From Pseudooceanicola nanhaiensis (lineage in GTDB: Bacteria; Pseudomonadota; Alphaproteobacteria; Rhodobacterales; Rhodobacteraceae), in NCBI RefSeq assembly GCF_020171315.1, contig NZ_JAIUZP010000001.1, positions 496,001-560,000 of the forward strand: a stretch of 64,000 bases of DNA, read 5' to 3'. The notes below the pieces were generated by a model. It searched no databases, was not told where the DNA came from, and worked only from the letters and a program-made list of their open reading frames with translations. The position numbers were made by a program, and so were the translations under genes. The first letter of the stretch is position 1, and each line of letters begins with the position of its first letter. Positions 59,674 through 64,000 of the stretch are shown one piece after another.

Positions 59674-60723
59674 ATGACCAGCAAGAAACGTCATCCCGAA
59701 AATGTGCGCCTGCGTCGCCGCTACCAGACCTACTTGCGCGAGGCCAAGCGCCTATCGGAGCGGACCGTCAACGTAAACCTTGCGGCGATTGAGCGCTTCG
59801 AGGCGTCGACCGGCTATAAGCCGTTCAAACAGTTCCACATTCAGCAGGCGGTGGCCTTCAAGGATAGGCTCCGCGCTGAGAAGAGCGAAAAATCCGGCCA
59901 ACCCTTGTCGGCCGCGACGATGAACCAGATCTGCCAGGCATTGCGTACCTTTGCACAGTGGCTTTCGGAGCAGCCCGGTTACCGCCGCGCGGTTCGCTAT
60001 AGCGATGCCGACTATTTCAACTTGAGCAATGCTGAACAGGCGCAAGCGCGCAGCCACGATGCGAAACCGTCGCCCACTCTCGACCAGATCCGGTATGTCC
60101 TGACCAACATGCCCAGTGAAACTGATATCCAATTGCGTGACCGAGCGGTCATCGCCTTCCTTGCCTTGACGGGCATCCGGGTTGGGGCACTAATCACCCT
60201 TAAAATGGGGCACGTGAACCTGCATGACGGGTGTGTTTACCAGGATGGGCGCCAGGTCGACACCAAGTTCCGCAAAACTTCGGCGACGTCGTTCTTCCCC
60301 ATCGGGGAAGACATCACGAAGATCTTCGAGGACTATGTCAACCACATGCGCAATGACCGCCTGTTTGGACCTGACGATCCGCTGTTCTCGAAGGTCAACG
60401 TCGTCTTGGGAGAAAGCCTGGCCTTCCAGGCGGCAGACCTCTCGCGCGCACCGTGGAAAGCAACCGCACCCGTGGGGAAGTTGGTCCGCGATAGCTTCCT
60501 CAAGCTTGGCTTGCCTAAGTTCGGCCCTCACAGCTTCAGAAAGACCCTCGCGCGCCTCGGTACCGAAATCTGCAGTACGCCAGAAGAGATGAAAGCCTGG
60601 TCGCAGAACCTTTCGCACGAGCACGTCATGACCACCTTCAACAGCTACGGCAATGTGCTGCCCGAGCGTCAGGCGCACTTGCTTAAGGTGATTGGAGAAA
60701 AAAGAACCATCGCGCTCGATTAG
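59674..60723 (+). CDS. Second tyrosine recombinase / site-specific integrase
   Basis: A 349-residue phage-integrase-family protein distinct from the P4-type one. N-terminal SAM-like core-binding domain (about 15-105; YQTYLREAKRLSERTVNVNLAAIERFE) and catalytic domain with Arg169 (LTGIRVGALITLKM), His286-x-x-Arg289 (PHSFRKTLARLG), His317 (SHEHVMTTFNSYGNV) and Tyr325. GAAGGA ribosome site. It forms an operon-like set with the AlpA-like and zinc-ribbon genes. The target site is unknown; there is no attachment repeat that I can see at either side. Confidence 0.93.
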   Translation: MTSKKRHPENVRLRRRYQTYLREAKRLSERTVNVNLAAIERFEASTGYKPFKQFHIQQAVAFKDRLRAEKSEKSGQPLSAATMNQICQALRTFAQWLSEQPGYRRAVRYSDADYFNLSNAEQAQARSHDAKPSPTLDQIRYVLTNMPSETDIQLRDRAVIAFLALTGIRVGALITLKMGHVNLHDGCVYQDGRQVDTKFRKTSATSFFPIGEDITKIFEDYVNHMRNDRLFGPDDPLFSKVNVVLGESLAFQAADLSRAPWKATAPVGKLVRDSFLKLGLPKFGPHSFRKTLARLGTEICSTPEEMKAWSQNLSHEHVMTTFNSYGNVLPERQAHLLKVIGEKRTIALD

Positions 60724-60974
60724 GGCCACTGCCGTTGGTTGGCCAAATCATTGCGACGATGGTCCTTAGGCCGGTCAGGCACTCGTACTCAGCCGCAAGC
60801 TGCGTCGTGGGGAGGGGCGTCTGTGGCTGAGCTGAACGGAGATTGCCGGCCTGCATGCGTCAGTTTCGCGTGGAAGCCAACGCCTTCGGATCGCACAGGT
60901 GCAGCTCAGGAGGATGCCCTTCGCGGCGCGAGGCGGGCACACCACCGTTGTCATCCTAGCGATGAATTGAGGCG

Positions 60975-62357
60975 TCAGGCCGCCGAGGGAATCTCGCGCC
61001 GCGACAGGAGCCATATCGCGACGGCTCCAGCGAGGCTGAAGCCCGTCGTGGCGATGACGGCGACATGCCAGTTGTGCAGGAGGGCATCCCCGTCGTCGCC
61101 GGCCATCAGGATCGAGATCATCGCGATGCCGAGGGCGGAGCCGAGGTAGCGCGCGGTATTGTTCGCGGCAGAGCCCATAGCGGCGCGGTGTCCAGGCACG
61201 GTGGCGAGTGCCTCGTGCCCGAGGGAGGCATTCAGGATGCCATTGGAGATCCCGGCCACCAGCAGGCCGGGCAAGGCGCTGACCCAGCCTTGGTTGGCGT
61301 CCAGGCAGAGCATCAGGAGCTGTCCGACGGCGCAGCCGAGGATCGAGAAGACGACACGATCGCGGGAGGTGATGCGCTCGGGCAGCGCAACAGCGCCGAG
61401 GGCGGCAACGACCGTCACGCCCGACCAGGCCAGGAGCACGGTGGCCGACGCCACCGGGGGCAGGCCAAGGCCGCGCACAAGCACCGTCGGCACCATCGAC
61501 ATCAGCGCGAGGACGCCCGCACCGGAGGCGAACGCTGCCAGCGTGGCCCCGGAGAAGCGAGGATAGGCGAAGAGGCCGAACGTGAGGATCGGGTTGCGTG
61601 CCCGCCGTTCGACCAGTGTGAAGAGGGCGAGCAGCGCCATGGCAAGCGCCAGCAGCAGCCCCACCAGCCGCGCGGTGCCAACGCGCAGTTCCACCAGCGC
61701 AGACAGCAGGCTGGCGAGACCGAAGATCAGAAGGATGCCGCCCGTGACGTCGACCTTCTCGGCGCTGCTGGGGTTGTCGGGCAGGTGACCGCGGGCGGCC
61801 AGGGCAAGGGCCGCGGACACGACAACGATCAGCCAGTGGGCCGCCTGCCATCCCGACAGCGCCATCAGGCCGGAGGCGATGAGCGGCCCGACGGCCACCC
61901 CCGCACCGAGGGCCGCGGCCCAGATCGCCGTGGCACGGCGCAGCACCGCCCCGCTGTATGCCTGCCCGAGGAGGCCCAGCCCGCAGGCCATGATCCCGGC
62001 ACTGCCAAGGCCTTGCACGACCCGCATCACGATAAGTAGCGTGCCGCCGGTCGCCATGGCTGCCGCGATCGAGGAGAGCGCCGTGATCCAGAGCCCCGCT
62101 AGGAAGGTCCGCCTGCGGCCCAGCGTGTCGCCAAGCGCCCCGGCGGTCAGCAGACCGCAGGCCGACCCGAGAGGCATGCCGCTCATCACCCAGGCCTGCT
62201 GTCCGGCGCCGAGGGACAGCGAGGCGGTCATCGCCTCCAGCGTGGTCAGGGGAGCGGTGAAGACGACGAGCGCAAGGCAGGTGGCGAGGGCCACGAGGAT
62301 CAGCGTGGCCGGAGAGGCGCCATCTGAAGCGGTCGGCTGGGCGGCGGTGGTGTGCAT
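60975..62357 (-). CDS. MFS transporter, DHA2-type drug exporter
   Basis: A 460-residue inner-membrane protein with roughly 14 hydrophobic segments. Motif A in the first cytoplasmic loop is GALGDTLGRRRTFLAG, and the antiporter motif C-type stretch is GLGLLGQAYS...ALGAGVAVGPLIASGLMALSGWQAAHWL. Best fit is the proton-driven multidrug exporter branch. The ATG at 62355-62357 follows GAGG; the frame continues far upstream without signals. Divergent from the cyclophilin-like gene across a 424-base region. The high GC differs from the recombinase module to its left. Confidence 0.9.
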   Translation of the reverse strand: MHTTAAQPTASDGASPATLILVALATCLALVVFTAPLTTLEAMTASLSLGAGQQAWVMSGMPLGSACGLLTAGALGDTLGRRRTFLAGLWITALSSIAAAMATGGTLLIVMRVVQGLGSAGIMACGLGLLGQAYSGAVLRRATAIWAAALGAGVAVGPLIASGLMALSGWQAAHWLIVVVSAALALAARGHLPDNPSSAEKVDVTGGILLIFGLASLLSALVELRVGTARLVGLLLALAMALLALFTLVERRARNPILTFGLFAYPRFSGATLAAFASGAGVLALMSMVPTVLVRGLGLPPVASATVLLAWSGVTVVAALGAVALPERITSRDRVVFSILGCAVGQLLMLCLDANQGWVSALPGLLVAGISNGILNASLGHEALATVPGHRAAMGSAANNTARYLGSALGIAMISILMAGDDGDALLHNWHVAVIATTGFSLAGAVAIWLLSRREIPSAA

Positions 62358-62781
62358 GGCGGGCCTCTGTCTGGGGAATCGTGCAGGGCAGGGGCCAGCG
62401 GGAGGAGGTGTCCCGGGGGGAGGCGAAGCGCCGTCAGGGAGGGGCGGCACATGTGCAGGCCCCTGCGGACACGACACTATCGTGGGTCGGGCAGGGGGAA
62501 TATGATGCATTGTGGTAACCAGTAATGAGGCCGCGTCATGAAACCCCGGCGTCGGTCCGCTCCCTCGAGAAACGGTCTCGGGGCGCAGGTTGTCGAGAGG
62601 CCGTCCCGGGGCGGGCTCGTGAAACGCCTGGGCGCCGCTCCAGTGATGAGCTGCCTTCATGAGTGGTAGCGAGTCCTGGCCGCTTATCCCGCCGGCGGAA
62701 ATGGCTAGATCCGTTCCATGCAGCGGCGGGCGGCGCATCTTCCCGTCCGCAGGCGAAGGAACCTCATGGAGGAAGCGCGAC
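62358..62781. promoter_or_regulatory. Divergent control region between the MFS exporter and cyclophilin-like genes
   Basis: 424 bases with no supported gene. It contains the palindrome TGGTAACCA (62513-62521) in a locally AT-rich stretch (TATGATGCATTG), the most likely regulator site. No regulator gene lies between the two genes. Confidence 0.45.
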
Positions 62782-63135
62782 ATGACCCGGATCATCGTCA
62801 CCGTGGGCCAGACCACGTTGCACGCCACACTCGACGATACTCCCGCCGGGCGCGACTTCGCGGCGCTGCTGCCGCTGGAGCTGACCCTGTCAGATTACCA
62901 CGGCATCGAGAAGGTCGCGGACCTGCCCCGGGCGCTCGACACAACCGGCGCGCCGTCGAGCTATGGCGCCAAGGCCGGGGACCTCACGCTCTACGCGCCG
63001 TGGGGCAACCTTGCCATCTTCTACAAGCCGTTCCGGGCCGCGGCGGGCCTTGTGCGGCTGGGGGCCTTCGACGGTCCCTTCGATACGCTTCTGTCGCAGG
63101 ACGGCAAGCCCGTCACCTTCGCCCGGGCCGGCTGA
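62782..63135 (+). CDS. Cyclophilin-like fold protein (small)
   Basis: A 117-residue single-domain protein: IIVTVGQTTLHATLDDTPAGRDFAALLPLELTLSDYHGIEKVADLPRALDT and APWGNLAIFYKPFRAAAGLVRLGAFD fit the small cyclophilin-like family found in bacteria, usually beside oxidoreductases and hydrolases. Prolyl isomerase activity is not expected because the usual catalytic set is missing. GGAGGAAG ribosome site. Followed by the alpha/beta hydrolase on the same strand, 160 bases downstream. Confidence 0.85.
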   Translation: MTRIIVTVGQTTLHATLDDTPAGRDFAALLPLELTLSDYHGIEKVADLPRALDTTGAPSSYGAKAGDLTLYAPWGNLAIFYKPFRAAAGLVRLGAFDGPFDTLLSQDGKPVTFARAG

Positions 63136-63295
63136 GCCCTCGCCACTGTCAGAGGCGCTCCGGCGCAGCACCCACTCCCTAACGGACTCGACGGCGGCAG
63201 GTCTTTCTGCCGTCTCGGCCTCCGTTTCGCCAATGGCCCGGCTGGGCCGACACACAGACGACAGGGTCTCATCGAGGCCCGGGAAAGGACAGACC

Positions 63296-64000
63296 ATGCC
63301 CAAGGCTGGCTATATCTTCGATCTCTCCGACAACGTCACCCGCACGCCGGTGACCTATGAAACCCGCTTCGGCATCGGCATCGCGGGCGATCTCTATCGC
63401 CCCGCCGATTTCGACGAGACGGCGCAGTATCCCGCGCTGATCATCGGCGCGCCCTATGGCGGCGTGAAGGAACAGGGCGCCGGCCTCTATGCCAACGAAC
63501 TGGCGCAGAAGGGCTATGTGGTTCTGTCCTTCGATCCCGCCTGGAACGGTGCCTCCGAGGGCGGTGCGCTGCATCTCTCCTCGCCCGAGCAGATGGTCGA
63601 GGACTTCATGGCAGGCGTCGATTTCCTTGGCACCCGCGCCTTCGTCGACCGCGAGAAGATCGGTGCCATCGGCATCTGCGGCTCGGGTGGCTTCGCGCTT
63701 TCCGCCGCCAAGATCGACCCGCGGATCAAGGCCGTGGCCACCGTTTCGATGTATGACATCAGCCGGATGCAGAAGAACGGCTTTGGCGACACGATGACCG
63801 ACGAAGACCGTCAGGGCCTTCTGAAGACCCTAGCCGAACAGCGCTGGGCCGATTTCGAGAGCGGCGATGCAGCGATGACCGACCGGGGCGCACCGCTGGA
63901 TTGGGACGCCGAGGCGAACCCCGTGGGCGCAGAATTCGGCGCGTTCTATTCGCGGCCGCGCGGCTATCATCCGCGGTCGACCACGCAGTTCACCATGACC
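63296..64000 (+). CDS. Alpha/beta hydrolase family protein (cut by window end)
   Basis: The frame is open to the last base, giving 235 residues so far. YPALIIGAPYGGVKEQGAGLYANELAQKGYVVLSFDPAWNGASEGG contains the oxyanion-hole region and YcjY/Dlh-like strand order; the nucleophile elbow is GAIGICGSGGFALSAA, with Ser in CGSGG in place of the usual GxSxG. The Asp and His of the triad should lie partly outside. The family acts on esters or peptides of unknown nature. It follows the cyclophilin-like gene, a pairing frequent in this neighbourhood type. Confidence 0.87.
   Translation, partial: MPKAGYIFDLSDNVTRTPVTYETRFGIGIAGDLYRPADFDETAQYPALIIGAPYGGVKEQGAGLYANELAQKGYVVLSFDPAWNGASEGGALHLSSPEQMVEDFMAGVDFLGTRAFVDREKIGAIGICGSGGFALSAAKIDPRIKAVATVSMYDISRMQKNGFGDTMTDEDRQGLLKTLAEQRWADFESGDAAMTDRGAPLDWDAEANPVGAEFGAFYSRPRGYHPRSTTQFTMT

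Larger units (their letters stand above)
56370..60723 (+). mobile_element. Integrated element at tRNA-Phe with two tyrosine recombinases (right end unresolved)
   Basis: Five genes on one strand from the tRNA-Phe 3' end: P4-type integrase, coiled-coil protein, AlpA-like regulator, HTH/zinc-ribbon protein, second tyrosine recombinase. GC is visibly lower than around it (for example 30 G/C in the 60 bases from 56641). I found no second copy of the tRNA-Phe 3' end up to 64000, so the right boundary may lie outside the window, or the second recombinase marks a separate insertion. Boundaries given cover only the recombinase module. Confidence 0.7.

Overview
The window looks like a chromosomal segment of a high-GC alphaproteobacterium of the order Rhodobacterales (Rhodobacter/Roseobacter type). 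The grounds are the phaZ-phaC-phaP-phaR locus, the AI-2E-permease/hdaA/ppk/ppx string, the core block murA-DUF2948-hisD-UPF0262-LMW phosphatase ... infA-maf-RNase E/G-yacG-tRNA-Phe, two TRAP transporters, and dispersed intergenic elements ending in a GGATATTTGGGAA motif. Genes are tightly packed and many are coupled by ATGA or GTGA stop/start overlaps.

Layout. 1-4.9 kb: a partial LysR regulator and the polyhydroxybutyrate locus (repressor phaR, phasin phaP, synthase phaC, divergent intracellular depolymerase phaZ), with three perfect CTGC-N3-GCAG PhaR-type sites. 4.9-9.9 kb: ogt, purU, a PAS-LuxR regulator divergent from a thiolase/acyl-CoA ligase pair. 10-18.7 kb: a catabolic operon with a TRAP transporter, a cupin, an IclR regulator, hydantoinase/oxoprolinase A and B subunits and an HpcH/HpaI aldolase, behind a palindromic operator. 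18.7-21.4 kb: a minus-strand set (DUF952, pyrD, ArsC-like, AEC permease). 21.4-26.7 kb: a TetR gene divergent from a tiny membrane protein across a nested palindrome, a 5'-nucleotidase behind a Pho-box-like array, and several small stress or envelope genes. 26.8-33.9 kb: a penicillin-acylase-family hydrolase and a convergent TRAP/IclR operon that carry the same palindrome GTATCG-N5-CGATAC, then a MarR gene.

34-44.7 kb: flavin reductase, an acetyltransferase, a TerB-DnaJ protein, an EEP-family nuclease/phosphatase, polyphosphate metabolism (ppk, ppx), hdaA and proS. 45.4-56.4 kb: an M20 peptidase, tRNA-Thr, the murA-hisD-infA-maf-yacG core block, interrupted by three accessory genes (KSI-like, GNAT, CN-hydrolase) and a dispersed repeat. 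56.37-60.7 kb: a lower-GC insertion at tRNA-Phe with two different tyrosine recombinases, an AlpA-like regulator, an HTH/zinc-ribbon protein and an unrecognised coiled-coil protein. 60.9-64 kb: an MFS exporter divergent from a cyclophilin-like protein and an alpha/beta hydrolase cut by the window end.

Most interesting for follow-up: the shared IclR-type operator linking an apparently cytoplasmic Ntn acylase to a TRAP importer; the hydantoinase/aldolase operon of unknown substrate; the compact recombinase module at tRNA-Phe; and the structured intergenic repeats, whose hairpins differ in sequence yet keep pairing. No CRISPR array, rRNA or complete insertion sequence was seen.
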